Assembly: GCA_023443865.1 (NCBI GenBank)
Contig: JAEZST010000011.1
Location: 124,001-188,000, forward strand
Length of the DNA: 64,000 bases
DNA from: Spirochaetota bacterium
GTDB lineage: Bacteria > Spirochaetota > Spirochaetia > Treponematales > Treponemataceae
Direction of reading: 5' to 3'
Part shown: in pieces, positions 17,118-25,515 of the stretch
Layout: each line of letters starts with the position of its first letter
Position numbering within the stretch: the stretch's first letter is position 1
Translations under genes and position numbers: made by a program
The notes under the pieces: generated by a model
Seen by the model: the letters and a program-made list of their open reading frames with translations, nothing else
The model's database searches: none
Told to the model about the DNA's origin: nothing

Positions 17118-17846
17118 TTACATCCTGAACTGCTCTCCCAGATATACCTGACGGGCTACCTCGGACTGGAGGATAAAGTCCTTGGAGCCTTCCTCTACTA
17201 TCTCGCCCTTATTGATTATGCAGGCGCGATCGGTTATCTCCAGGGTGTCGCGCACGTTGTGGTCGGTAATGAGAATGCCGATATCCTGGGTCGCGAGATG
17301 CCGAATTATCACTTTTATGTCATGGACGGCGATGGGATCGATACCCGCAAAGGGCTCGTCCAACAGCAAAAAGCGCGGCTCGATCGCGAGGGACCGGGCG
17401 ATTTCGGTCCGTCGCCGCTCGCCGCCCGAAAGGGTATAGGCGGGCTGTTTTCGGTTGGCCTCGATCCCGAACTCATGGACGAGCGAATCCAGCCGCGCGA
17501 GCCGCTCCGCCTTGGTCAGGTCCTTTCTCGTTTCCAGAATGGCCATGATATTCTGCTCGACCGTCAATTTCCGAAACACCGACGCTTCCTGGGGAAGGTA
17601 GGAAAGGCCCGCCCGGGCCCGCTTATACATGGGCAGCCGGGTGATGCACAGGTCGTTTAACCAGATATTGCCCGCGTTGGGGCGGTAAAAGCCGACTACC
17701 ATATAGAAAGTCGTGGTCTTTCCGGCGCCGTTCGGGCCCAAAAGGCCAAGAACCTCGCCGGAACGCATGGAAAAGGTCACGTCGCGAACCGCGTGCTTTT
17801 TTCGGAAATATTTATTAAGCCCCTCGACGCGCAGGGTTTCGCTCAT
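17118..17846 (-). CDS. lptB: LPS export ABC transporter ATP-binding protein
   Basis: 242 residues, start overlapping the lptA stop (ATGA). Walker A GPNGAGKTT, Q-loop YLPQEASVFRKLTVEQNI (the LptB-typical PQE segment), signature LSGGERRRTEIARSLA and Walker B FLLLDEPFAGIDPIAV. By family it powers extraction of lipopolysaccharide from the inner membrane together with LptF/LptG, which are not obvious in this window. It ends the lptC-lptA-lptB operon. Confidence 0.93.
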   Translation of the reverse strand: MSETLRVEGLNKYFRKKHAVRDVTFSMRSGEVLGLLGPNGAGKTTTFYMVVGFYRPNAGNIWLNDLCITRLPMYKRARAGLSYLPQEASVFRKLTVEQNIMAILETRKDLTKAERLARLDSLVHEFGIEANRKQPAYTLSGGERRRTEIARSLAIEPRFLLLDEPFAGIDPIAVHDIKVIIRHLATQDIGILITDHNVRDTLEITDRACIINKGEIVEEGSKDFILQSEVARQVYLGEQFRM

Positions 17847-18505
17847 GGCGTTTCTCCTTCATCCGGAATTCCCGAAGCAGGCTTCTTGGAGTCTTTGAGG
17901 GTACCGCTTACGGAACCGTCAAGGGTAATACGCTCCGTTTCCAAATCCACGGAGATCCTTGAGGCCTTAAACTCGTCGCTGTCCCGTTTTACCACCGGGT
18001 CGCCCGTCAGCTCCAGGGCGGATACGGCCCGTCGATACAGGGCAAAGCCGGCGGTGCAGTCAATCGTTTTACGCTTCAGGCTTACGCCGACTTGCAGTAT
18101 CGCGACCTCGGTCTCGCGATTGTAGGAAATGAGGCTCGCCCCCGCGGAAACGTCGTTTTTGGCGTCTTCAAGCCGGGCATTGCCCCGCAGGAGGGCGATC
18201 TGAGTGTCGCGGTCGTAGGAAACCTCTTCGGCCGTAAAGGAAAAGCCCTTTTCCGAATCGGTTCCCCGTACGGTGCCCGTCGCCTTCACGTAGCGGAAAT
18301 CCTTGCCTGAAAGCTCGATTTTCCCGCCGGAGATCGTGAGGCTGCCCACGCTCACCGACGCGTTGCCCACCAGCTCGGTGGTTTCGCGGGACTTACCCGA
18401 ATTGCCCGTCATGCGGTCAGCGGAGAAGGTTATCGCGTCGTCGCCCTGCGCGATCAGGGGCGAAAGGACCGCAAGCAGCAGCGTCACGCGGAGGAGGCGC
18501 CTCAT
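17843..18505 (-). CDS. lptA: LptA-like periplasmic LPS bridge protein (OstA family)
   Basis: 220 residues with an N-terminal signal peptide (MRRLLRVTLLLAVLSPLIAQ). The body is a run of OstA/LptA beta-jellyroll repeats: ITFSADRMTGNSG, TTELVGNASVSVGSLTISGGKIEL, SFTAEEVSYDRDTQIALLRGNARLED. It lies between lptC and lptB with 4-nt overlaps on both sides, which settles the assignment. It is expected to form the periplasmic bridge that carries LPS from LptC toward LptD. Confidence 0.85.
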   Translation of the reverse strand: MRRLLRVTLLLAVLSPLIAQGDDAITFSADRMTGNSGKSRETTELVGNASVSVGSLTISGGKIELSGKDFRYVKATGTVRGTDSEKGFSFTAEEVSYDRDTQIALLRGNARLEDAKNDVSAGASLISYNRETEVAILQVGVSLKRKTIDCTAGFALYRRAVSALELTGDPVVKRDSDEFKASRISVDLETERITLDGSVSGTLKDSKKPASGIPDEGETP

Positions 18506-19083
18506 TCCGCGCCGTCCTGCGTATCGTCTTTGGGATTGACCATCGCGCCCGATACGGATCGCTCAAAGCGATAGTTCCTGGCGAGGGTATCCGCGAAAAA
18601 GCCGGTACCCTCGATCCGCGAACCGTCGTCCTTCTCTATCCGCACGACGCCGTCCGCCGAGCCCCGAAGGAGGGACGAGTCTTTTTCCCAACGGATATCC
18701 GAGGTCACCAGCGCGATACCGTCCGGGGCATACCGGAAACGGGCGGAACCGCCCAGGGTATAGACCTTCGCCGCGTCGTCCACGAGCAGAAGGTCGGCGC
18801 TGCCCTCGGCTTCCACGGCGCCCGTCCCGTCCGCGGCAAACTGCCGGAAGGACACGCCCTCACCGGCCCAGACGCGGTCTGAATCGTACATCTCGATGGC
18901 GTCCGCTTCTATCACGACGGAGAGCGTCCCTTCCTCATAGCGGCGCGCCTGGGCGTTTTCCAGCACCAGCCCGGGAACCGGCGGGCCCTCGCCCGCGTCT
19001 CCCCCGTAATTGAACGAACAGGAGGCGAATATGAGTAAAAGGGCCCAAAAAAGGGGCAATAATCGAAAGCACCGAACGCGCAT
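18502..19083 (-). CDS. lptC: LptC-like LPS export lipoprotein
   Basis: 193 residues. N-terminal hydrophobic segment PLFWALLLIFASC gives a spirochaete-style lipobox with Cys at about residue 21, so it is probably lipid-anchored rather than bitopic as in E. coli. The rest contains LptC-type strands (LVLENAQARRYEEGTLSVVIEADAIEMYDSDR, then repeated beta segments). ATG 19083 lies 6 nt after a TTGACG-17-TATAGT promoter and lacks a Shine-Dalgarno. First gene of lptCAB. Confidence 0.78.
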   Translation of the reverse strand: MRVRCFRLLPLFWALLLIFASCSFNYGGDAGEGPPVPGLVLENAQARRYEEGTLSVVIEADAIEMYDSDRVWAGEGVSFRQFAADGTGAVEAEGSADLLLVDDAAKVYTLGGSARFRYAPDGIALVTSDIRWEKDSSLLRGSADGVVRIEKDDGSRIEGTGFFADTLARNYRFERSVSGAMVNPKDDTQDGAE

Positions 19084-19118
19084 TGCACCACTATAGCCGT
19101 TTCGCGCCCCTTCGTCAA
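19084..19118 (-). promoter_or_regulatory. Leaderless promoter of lptCAB
   Basis: TTGACG (complement of 19113-19118), 17-nt spacer, TATAGT (complement of 19090-19095), 6 nt, ATG 19083. Confidence 0.7.
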
Positions 19119-19132
19119 AAACTTCCATTGCA

Positions 19133-19161
19133 TTGACAGCGTATTCAAGAGGTTTTAGACT
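19133..19161 (+). promoter_or_regulatory. cheR-cheB promoter
   Basis: TTGACA (19133-19138), 17-nt spacer, TAGACT (19156-19161). It leaves a ~33-nt leader with Shine-Dalgarno AGGAG before ATG 19203. Confidence 0.6.
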
Positions 19162-19202
19162 TCTAGTTATCGGCTTCCCACGGAGAGCAGACAGGAGTTT
19201 CT

Positions 19203-20018
19203 ATGGCAGATTTTCTCAGCGATGCCGAATTCGATCAGTATCGCAAACTGATATATGACGAAAGCGGCATCACCTTCTCCGCGACGAACCGGGCCATCTT
19301 GGAAAGCAGGCTCAAGGAGCGGCTCCGGGATAAGCAGATGGACAAATTGGGCGACTATTACGCCCTGCTCATGAGAGATAAAGAAGAGCTCAAGCTGATG
19401 CTTGACTCGGTCACGACCAACCTAACGCGTTTCTTCCGGAACCAGCCCCATTTCGACGCGCTCGTCAATTTCGTGATTCCCGAGGTCCTCAAAATCAAAA
19501 AACAGCGGGGAGATACCAAAATCAGGGTTTGGAGCGCGGGGTGCTCCACCGGAGAGGAGCCCTATACGCTGGCGATGATCTTCAAGGACAAGCTCCCCTC
19601 CCCCTATACCGTCGAGATTCTCGCTTCGGACATTTCCCTAAAAAGCCTTATGGTCGGCAAGGCCGGCTTTTATCCGGAAAACCGCGTCGCGGGAATACCG
19701 GACAATTATCTGGGCCGGTTTTTCGACAAGTCGAATAACGGCTATCAGGTCAAGGACGAACTGATGAAGATGATCCGGTTCGATTACCACAATCTCAAGA
19801 ACGATTCCGGCGCCCGGAATATCGATATACTGTTCTGTCGGAACGTGCTTATCTATTTCGACGAGGCGGCGCAAAAGGCGGTCATCGACCGGTTCTGGGA
19901 CGCCATGTCCCCGAAATCCTTTCTGTTTATCGGCCATTCCGAATCCCTTTTCGGCATGAAAACCGGGTTCGAATTCCTGAAAACGGATTGGGCCTGCCTG
20001 TATCAAAAAAATACCTGA
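19203..20018 (+). CDS. cheR: Chemotaxis protein methyltransferase CheR
   Basis: 271 residues. The N-terminal all-alpha CheR domain (FDQYRKLIYDESGI...) is followed by the SAM-binding domain: TNLTRFFRNQPHF (catalytic Arg region), RVWSAGCSTGEEPYTLAM (SAM motif), ASDISLKSL and NIDILFCRNVLIYFD. It methylates glutamates on methyl-accepting chemoreceptors. It has a good Shine-Dalgarno and lies 12 nt before cheB, so the adaptation enzymes are co-expressed. Confidence 0.95.
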   Translation: MADFLSDAEFDQYRKLIYDESGITFSATNRAILESRLKERLRDKQMDKLGDYYALLMRDKEELKLMLDSVTTNLTRFFRNQPHFDALVNFVIPEVLKIKKQRGDTKIRVWSAGCSTGEEPYTLAMIFKDKLPSPYTVEILASDISLKSLMVGKAGFYPENRVAGIPDNYLGRFFDKSNNGYQVKDELMKMIRFDYHNLKNDSGARNIDILFCRNVLIYFDEAAQKAVIDRFWDAMSPKSFLFIGHSESLFGMKTGFEFLKTDWACLYQKNT

Positions 20019-20030
20019 GGTTAAAGCGCC

Positions 20031-21257
20031 ATGGAACCCGTATCGGTTTTGATTGTTGACGATTCCGCCCTTATGCGGAGCCTGATCGGCAAGATAGTGG
20101 AGTCGGCGCCGGGCCTGAGGATAGCGGACAAGGCGATGAACGGGCGGTTCGCGCTTCAAAAGCTGCCGCGGGCCGCCCCCGACGTGATCGTGCTGGATCT
20201 GGAAATGCCCGAGATGACCGGCGTTGAATTCCTTCGGGAAAGGAAGCGGCTGGGCATAGACATTCCGGTCATTATCCTTTCGAGCATCGCCAAAAACGGC
20301 GCCAGGGTAACCATGGAATGCCTGGAACTGGGCGCCAGCGACTTCGTGACCAAGCCGTCCGGGGCCGAGTCGGCCGACCTTCATACCATCGCGAGCCAGC
20401 TGGTGGAACTGCTGGAAGGATACGGCACGCAATACCAGCTCAAAAAAATCGCCGGAACCGCGCGAAAGCTCCCCGTAGACCGCTTACGCGAATACGATCA
20501 GGGAAAGGCCGAGCCCGAGCATTCGCCCGAAACGAACCACGCCTCCCTCTCTCCCGAAACCCTGGAAACCCTCGCGAGAAGGAGAACGCTGGCCCGGGAG
20601 CAGGCCGCCGCCGCGGCGTCCGTCCCCAAGGCAAGGGCGGCAGTCGTTCCCCCGGTCCCGATCAGGAAGCCCGGGAACATCGAGATTATCGCCATAGGCA
20701 TTTCCACCGGGGGGCCCAACGCCCTCAGGGAAATATTCGCGAAATTGGACCCCGCGCTGCCCCAGCCCATCGTGGTGGTACAGCATATGCCCGCGGGCTT
20801 CACGGAGGAATTCGCGAATAGCCTGGACCGAATATGCCCCCTTGAGGTAAAGGAGGCGCGGGAAGGCGACCTGGTAAAGCCCGGCAGAATCCTTATCGCC
20901 CCGGGAGACAAGCATATCGAGGTGGAAAAGCGCCCCCTCGCCACCATCGCGCACCTGAGCGACGCGGCGCCCCAAAACGGCCACCGCCCCTCGGCGGACG
21001 TCCTTTTCGAGTCGGTCCGAAAGGAGTTCCAAAACCACGCGCTGGGCATAATCATGACCGGCATGGGACGGGACGGAGCGGCGAAAATGGCGGAACTGTA
21101 CCGGGAAGGGTCGCGCACCGTCGGTCAGGACGAGACGAGCAGTATCGTCTACGGCATGCCTCGGGTCGCGTGGGAACTGGGCGGAGTGATGGAGCAGGTA
21201 TCGCTTCAGAATATGGCCGAAACCATTAACCGCTACGGCAGGGAATTCGCCCGCTAG
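20031..21257 (+). CDS. cheB: Chemotaxis protein-glutamate methylesterase CheB
   Basis: 408 residues. The N-terminal receiver has acidic pair VDDSALMRSLI and phosphoacceptor in VIVLDLEMPEMTG (D~56), with the switch Lys in VTKPSG. The linker (~residues 125-215) is Ala/Arg-rich and longer than in E. coli CheB (349 residues in total). The catalytic domain shows GISTGGPNAL (Ser), VVQHMPAGFT (His) and MTGMGRDGA (Asp). It removes methyl groups from, or deamidates, chemoreceptors under CheA control. Operon with cheR. Confidence 0.95.
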   Translation: MEPVSVLIVDDSALMRSLIGKIVESAPGLRIADKAMNGRFALQKLPRAAPDVIVLDLEMPEMTGVEFLRERKRLGIDIPVIILSSIAKNGARVTMECLELGASDFVTKPSGAESADLHTIASQLVELLEGYGTQYQLKKIAGTARKLPVDRLREYDQGKAEPEHSPETNHASLSPETLETLARRRTLAREQAAAAASVPKARAAVVPPVPIRKPGNIEIIAIGISTGGPNALREIFAKLDPALPQPIVVVQHMPAGFTEEFANSLDRICPLEVKEAREGDLVKPGRILIAPGDKHIEVEKRPLATIAHLSDAAPQNGHRPSADVLFESVRKEFQNHALGIIMTGMGRDGAAKMAELYREGSRTVGQDETSSIVYGMPRVAWELGGVMEQVSLQNMAETINRYGREFAR

Positions 21258-21278
21258 CCGGTCGGCACGCGGGGCGTC

Positions 21279-21677
21279 CTATAGAACCTCGGTTATTTCG
21301 GGCAAATCCTCGGAGCCCAGGCGGGTCAGGAAATACGTAATAACGCTGCCGAGCGCCAGGGCCGCGAGCGACGCGCCTACCTGAACCCCCTCTCCCGCGC
21401 CGGGATATACCGAGGGAGTGAGGATAAACACGCCCACCGCCAGCGCCACCGGTACGCCGACGGCGATTACCGCCTGGCTTACCTGGTTTTTCAGGGGCGA
21501 CTGAACGTGAACCGTATCGCCAACCTTTATGCTGTGCTTTCTCCGGTTCACCACCGCGAATACGTGTCCGTTATCCTTGCACTCGCTGTTCGAGCACCCG
21601 ATGCACGCCTCTATATCGACGGGTATGACCGTAACGGAATCCTTGCCTATTTCGACGATTCTCGCCTTTTCCTGCAT
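21279..21677 (-). CDS. SoxR-reducing/RseC family membrane protein
   Basis: 132 residues from ATG 21677 with Shine-Dalgarno AGGAGG. The four-Cys-type N-terminal motif appears as CIGCSNSEC preceded by EA, followed by VVNRRKHSIKVGDTVHVQSP, then two transmembrane helices (VIAVGVPVALAVGVFIL and VGASLAALALGSVITYFL). This is the RseC/Rnf-associated layout; members bind an iron-sulfur cluster or modulate redox complexes. No rnf genes are adjacent. It is last in the operon with the BFN, TPR and YmdB-like genes. Confidence 0.78.
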   Translation of the reverse strand: MQEKARIVEIGKDSVTVIPVDIEACIGCSNSECKDNGHVFAVVNRRKHSIKVGDTVHVQSPLKNQVSQAVIAVGVPVALAVGVFILTPSVYPGAGEGVQVGASLAALALGSVITYFLTRLGSEDLPEITEVL

Positions 21678-21694
21678 TATTATTCCTCCTGGCC

Positions 21695-22507
21695 TTAGCG
21701 GGTTTCCGCCGCGGGCGGCGTTCCGCAATCGACGTTGATCCTTCGAATCGACCGGGTCTTGCCCGAATCGTCGAGGTCCAGCACTACGCCCTGCAACGCG
21801 GGCCGCGCCCATGCGTCGCGGGACCAATCGGGTATTCTCGTAATATATTCTCGGATCTTTGACTCGCTTTCGCAACCGCCTACCGAATCCAGGCTTCCGG
21901 TCCTCCCCGCGTCGGTTATGACCCCGGTTCCCAGGGGAAGGACCGTCTCGTCGGAGGTGGCGACCCTTCCGTGGGAACCGATTACCGCGGACACCTTCCC
22001 GTCGGCATGCCAAAAAAAGGCCTGCTTTTCGGCGGTGGCGGCCCCGTGAAAGTCCACGATTACGTACGGGGTTTCCTGCCTGAGCCGCTCGGAAAGCGCC
22101 GGCAACAGGGTAAAGGGATTGTCGCCGTGTACGCGGTTAAAGCCGACCCTCCCGATAAGGGAAACCACCGCGACGCGGGCCTTCCCGGCGTTGAAAAAAC
22201 GCCAGCCCCGTCCCGGGCTTTGGGGCGGATAGTTCGCGGGCCGGAGCACGAAGGGCAACGCGTCAAGGGCCTCGACCAGGTCCTTTTTAAAGAAAGACGA
22301 ATCGCCGCCGGTAATGGAATCGGCCCCAAGCTTCCGCAGGTAGCCCGCGTGCTGGCGGCCCAACCCGTGGGAAGCGGTTGCCCCGTCCCCGTTCACGATC
22401 ACGAGATCCGGCCTCTCGGAGGCTTTTACCTTGGGCAAGGCCGTTTTAACGCACCAAATGCCCGCCTTCCCGACCACCTCGCTGATATACAAAATACTAA
22501 TACCCAA
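21695..22507 (-). CDS. YmdB/TIGR00282-like protein with altered metal site
   Basis: 270 residues from TTG 22507, with AGGGGA 7 nt upstream. Whole-length similarity to the YmdB metallophosphoesterases is clear (VVGKAG, RPANYP, YVIVDFHGAATAEK, ITDAGRTG...). However, metal ligands of the Bacillus/Deinococcus enzymes are changed: first Asp to Glu10, the EN pair to Asp41-Gly42, NH to Asp69-Ser70, and the last His to Arg181. Only His154 and His179 remain. The 2',3'-cyclic-nucleotide phosphodiesterase activity known for the family may be lost or changed. It sits 12 nt after the TPR gene. Confidence 0.75.
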   Translation of the reverse strand: MGISILYISEVVGKAGIWCVKTALPKVKASERPDLVIVNGDGATASHGLGRQHAGYLRKLGADSITGGDSSFFKKDLVEALDALPFVLRPANYPPQSPGRGWRFFNAGKARVAVVSLIGRVGFNRVHGDNPFTLLPALSERLRQETPYVIVDFHGAATAEKQAFFWHADGKVSAVIGSHGRVATSDETVLPLGTGVITDAGRTGSLDSVGGCESESKIREYITRIPDWSRDAWARPALQGVVLDLDDSGKTRSIRRINVDCGTPPAAETR

Positions 22508-22519
22508 ACCGGCTGTCCC

Positions 22520-23041
22520 CTATTCGATACCCCGAGCGGAAAGGATTTCCGCGCATTTGCGCCGATCGTCTTCACGGCCCAGCGCCTCGTAGGTATCACG
22601 GAGATTATACAGGGCATCGTCGAAAGCGGGAATAAGCGTAACGGCTTTTTCGAAGCAGCGGCACGCCTCATCGAAGGAGGAGGAGGAAAACCGAAGGACG
22701 CCGAGATTGTTCCATACCCGACCGTTCGAGGGGTCGAGCTCGAGGGCCCGCTCGTAGGCCTCGCCCGCGGTATCGTCCTCGCCCAACTCGTGAAGCACCA
22801 CGCCAAGGGTATCGAGCACGTCCACGTCCAGGGGGTTTTCGTCAATGGCATTCGCTAGGGCGCCCTTGGCCTCGGATAAACGGCCGAGGGCCCGGTAACT
22901 CAGGCCCAGGTTAAACCATAGAATCGGGTTTCTCGGCTCCATCTGCAGCGCGCGGCGCAGGCAGGCGATCGCCTCGGCATGATTCCCGGCGGCCGCAAGC
23001 TCGACGGCGCCGTCATTCAGCGATTGGGGCGTTTCGTTCAT
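22520..23041 (-). CDS. Tetratricopeptide repeat protein
   Basis: 173 residues made almost entirely of TPR units: AAAGNHAEAIACLRRALQMEPRNP, LWFNLGLSYRALGRLSEAKGALANAI, VLDTLGVVLHELGEDDTAGEAYERALELDP, VWNNLGVLRFSSSSFDEACRCFEKAV and DDALYNLRDTYEALGREDDRRKC, each ~34 residues. No signal peptide or catalytic domain is seen, so it is probably a cytoplasmic scaffold. Translation is from ATG 23041 with an AGGA element 8 nt upstream. It lies in the middle of the BFN-TPR-YmdB-RseC operon. Confidence 0.85.
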   Translation of the reverse strand: MNETPQSLNDGAVELAAAGNHAEAIACLRRALQMEPRNPILWFNLGLSYRALGRLSEAKGALANAIDENPLDVDVLDTLGVVLHELGEDDTAGEAYERALELDPSNGRVWNNLGVLRFSSSSFDEACRCFEKAVTLIPAFDDALYNLRDTYEALGREDDRRKCAEILSARGIE

Positions 23042-23063
23042 GGAAGGAATCCTTGGGACGAGA

Positions 23064-23693
23064 TTATCGGCCCAACTCGTCCGGGGCGACCGCGCCCCCT
23101 TGAGCCGATTCGCCCAATCGGGAATAGTCCCCGTGACGCGAAAGCTCGCCGAGCTGGTCCCTCAGTTCCGCGGCGCGCTCATAATCTTCCCGGTCCACGG
23201 CCGATTTCAGTTCGTTTTGAAGGTATAACACCACCGGCTGTTCCACGTTCTGAGGGGCGTTCAGTTCCGGGCCGCCGGAGACAGACGACGCGGGCACGCC
23301 GTTTCGGGTCATTACCGAATCGTCTATGTAAATGGGGCAATCCATTCGGGCCGAAAGGCATAATATATCGGACGGGCGCGATTCCAGGGCGATTTCCCGG
23401 CCGTGTTGAACCAGCACCATGCGGCACAGATAGGTACCGCTTCGGATGCCGTAAATCTCTACCCGATCAAGCCGGCCCTGCAGGGATTCGATAGTCGCCA
23501 ACAGGAGCTCATGGACCATCGGGCGGGGCGCGAGTATATGGGTCAGCTCCACGAGAATCAACTGGATGTCGGTTTCGGAAACGTATACGGGCAAGGCTAA
23601 ATCGGATTGCTCCGGCTTAACGAAAACCGCGTTTCCGGGGTTCGCTTGCGCGATGGTCCAAATGTGGGATGGCAAAAACCGTGCTGTCCTCAT
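23064..23693 (-). CDS. Bifunctional nuclease (BFN/DUF151) domain protein with UVR motif
   Basis: 209 residues. The N-terminal two thirds is the DUF151/bifunctional nuclease domain (VFVKPEQSDLALPVYVSETD, LAPRPMVHELLLATIESL, IALESRPSDILCLSARMDCPIYIDDSV). The C-terminal segment LQNELKSAVDREDYERAAELRDQL is a UvrB/UvrC (UVR) interaction motif. BFN proteins are reported to have RNase and DNase activity; the role in bacteria is poorly known. It heads a four-gene operon and starts 6 nt after a TTGTTT-17-TAGGCT promoter without a Shine-Dalgarno. Confidence 0.85.
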   Translation of the reverse strand: MRTARFLPSHIWTIAQANPGNAVFVKPEQSDLALPVYVSETDIQLILVELTHILAPRPMVHELLLATIESLQGRLDRVEIYGIRSGTYLCRMVLVQHGREIALESRPSDILCLSARMDCPIYIDDSVMTRNGVPASSVSGGPELNAPQNVEQPVVLYLQNELKSAVDREDYERAAELRDQLGELSRHGDYSRLGESAQGGAVAPDELGR

Positions 23694-23728
23694 ACCTTAA
23701 GCCTACTACACGGCCGTCGCGAAAACAA
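23694..23728 (-). promoter_or_regulatory. Leaderless promoter of the BFN-TPR-YmdB-RseC operon
   Basis: TTGTTT (complement of 23723-23728), 17-nt spacer, TAGGCT (complement of 23700-23705), 6 nt, ATG 23693. The hexamers are weaker than at other sites. Confidence 0.45.
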
Positions 23729-23758
23729 GAACGGGAAAGCCCTTTTTTTGGCGGGAAG

Positions 23759-24799
23759 TTACAAACCCTTGAGCATCTCCGCGAACAGGCCCTGAATAAG
23801 GGGGGCCACCGGCGATCCGGGATACCGCGAAACGAAATGGGCGGAGGAACGCTCGATCAAGTCTATGCCGTGGGCCCTTGCCGCCTCGATGGCGCCGGAA
23901 GACTCGAGCAGGCCTATGCATCGTTCCACCGAGGGATCCGAAACGCCCCCGGCCCTCGCCGCCTCGAACAGAGCGGTTAGGGCGGAAAGGTCGCCGGGAT
24001 TTCGCTCGAGATGCAAAAGCACGGGGAGGCTCTTTTTGCCTTCCACCACGTCGTCGCCCCGTCGCTTGCCCGGGTTGCCCGTGGTGAGGTTTCGAACGTC
24101 ATCCACGATCTGAAAACCGACCCCTATCCGGGCGGCGATATTCCCGAATTCGACGGCGGCCTCGTCGCCGGCGCCGCCCGCCAGCATGCCGATTTCTCCG
24201 GCGAGCCGGGAGAGCGTGCCGGTTTTCATCGAAACCATGGCCTCGTATTCCGAACGCGAAGGGATCAGGGAGGGGTTCCGATGCCAATGGATATCCATGG
24301 CCTGACCCAGGTGAAGCCGTCGCAATTCCCGGCTGACCGTCCGATACAGAGACAGTTTCAGGGCATCGGAGGAAGGAAAGGAGTCGATTATGGAAAGGGC
24401 CTGGAAGTAGAGCCAGCTCGCGCCGTTTATCGCCGTGTCCTCGCCCCATACGATATGAATGGCCGCCCCTCCCCGCCGTTCGTCCGCCCCGTCCTCGATA
24501 TCGTCGTGAATAAGGCTCGCGGTATGGGGAAACTCCACCAGGGGCACCAGCGGATAGGCGCGGTCTCCGCCCCCCGCCAGCTCGCAGGCCAGGGTCATGA
24601 GGAGCGGGCGCCAACGCTTGCCGCCGCGGGACATGAGGTCTTTACAGGGTTCCACCAGGGGTGAAAAGTGAACCGGGCGTATGGCGTCGGGCAGGCTCGA
24701 AAAGCTTTCGGCGATCCAGGCCGGGTCTACCGGATGGGGCAGCCGGGCGTTCAGGACGGACTCTATCTTTTCAAGTCGGCGGGTATATTCTATATTCAT
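23759..24799 (-). CDS. Polyprenyl diphosphate synthase (IspA/IspB-type)
   Basis: 346 residues. GGKRWRPLLM (allylic substrate binding), first Asp-rich motif LIHDDIEDGADERRG (DDxxD) and second QIVDDVRNLTTG are present. The second ends in Asn instead of the usual Asp (DDVRN), as in some short-chain members. By family it condenses isopentenyl diphosphate units to farnesyl/geranylgeranyl or longer chains; product length cannot be read. ATG 24799 lies 7 nt after TACAAT; ATG 24808 is inside that element. Divergent from rlmE. Confidence 0.8.
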   Translation of the reverse strand: MNIEYTRRLEKIESVLNARLPHPVDPAWIAESFSSLPDAIRPVHFSPLVEPCKDLMSRGGKRWRPLLMTLACELAGGGDRAYPLVPLVEFPHTASLIHDDIEDGADERRGGAAIHIVWGEDTAINGASWLYFQALSIIDSFPSSDALKLSLYRTVSRELRRLHLGQAMDIHWHRNPSLIPSRSEYEAMVSMKTGTLSRLAGEIGMLAGGAGDEAAVEFGNIAARIGVGFQIVDDVRNLTTGNPGKRRGDDVVEGKKSLPVLLHLERNPGDLSALTALFEAARAGGVSDPSVERCIGLLESSGAIEAARAHGIDLIERSSAHFVSRYPGSPVAPLIQGLFAEMLKGL

Positions 24800-24833
24800 A
24801 AAAAGCATTGTATACGAATTTAAAGAGGAATGC

Positions 24834-25430
24834 ATGCCGTCTAACAGCTACGAAAAGCCGGATTTTTGGTCAAAAAAGGCCTTCTCCGAGGGGTATCCCG
24901 CCCGCTCGGTATACAAGTTGAAGGAAATGGACGAGAAGTTCTCGTTAATCCGAAAAAACACCAGGGTCATGGATCTCGGGGCAGCCCCCGGCAGCTGGAC
25001 GACCTATCTCCTTCGCGCCCTTGACGGTACGGGGCACGTCACGGCAATCGATCTTTCCCCCCTCGCCAAGGACGTGAAGGGCGATAACCTCTCCTTTTTC
25101 CAGGGAGACCTGTACGCTCCGGAGATTCGCGCGGAAGCGAAGAAACTGGGGCCCTACAACCTCGTCGTGTGCGACGCCGCCCCCGCGACCACGGGAAACC
25201 GCACCGTCGACACGGCCCGTTCAAGCGGACTGGTGGAACTTGCCCTCTACTACGCGGAGCAAATGCTTACCCCCGGAGGCAACTTCGTGGTTAAGGTATT
25301 TCAGGGCGGAGGGGAACAGGAAATGCTGAAGAAAATGCGGGGGATGTTCGCCGCGGCCAGGGGTTTCAAGCCCGAGGCGTGCAGAAGCGAGAGTTTTGAG
25401 ACGTACCTGATCGGGCTCGGTAAAAAATAA
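24834..25430 (+). CDS. rlmE: 23S rRNA (uridine-2552-2'-O)-methyltransferase RlmE (FtsJ/RrmJ)
   Basis: 198 residues from ATG 24834 with Shine-Dalgarno AGAGGA. Motifs: SEGYPARSVYKLKEMDEKF (Lys of the KDKE tetrad), VMDLGAAPGSWTTYLL (SAM site), VVCDAAPATTGN (Asp), GGNFVVKVFQGGGE (Lys) and SESFETYLIGLG (Glu). It methylates the 2'-O of the A-loop uridine in 23S rRNA. Only 34 bp separate it from the divergent polyprenyl synthase gene. The frame running upstream to 24681 overlaps that gene and is not used. Confidence 0.93.
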   Translation: MPSNSYEKPDFWSKKAFSEGYPARSVYKLKEMDEKFSLIRKNTRVMDLGAAPGSWTTYLLRALDGTGHVTAIDLSPLAKDVKGDNLSFFQGDLYAPEIRAEAKKLGPYNLVVCDAAPATTGNRTVDTARSSGLVELALYYAEQMLTPGGNFVVKVFQGGGEQEMLKKMRGMFAAARGFKPEACRSESFETYLIGLGKK

Positions 25431-25500
25431 GGGTCAGGAATCGGCGGGAAGAAGTCGAGAATTTACGCGAAACCGCTTCTTAAATTTTGGCGGTGAATGC

Positions 25501-25515
25501 TATAATGGGGAAATC
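25501..25515 (+). promoter_or_regulatory. -10 element of the M23 endopeptidase gene
   Basis: TATAAT (25501-25506) lies 9 nt before ATG 25516. The -35 is weak. The transcript would have at most a few bases of leader, although GGGGA could also act as a Shine-Dalgarno. Confidence 0.45.
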
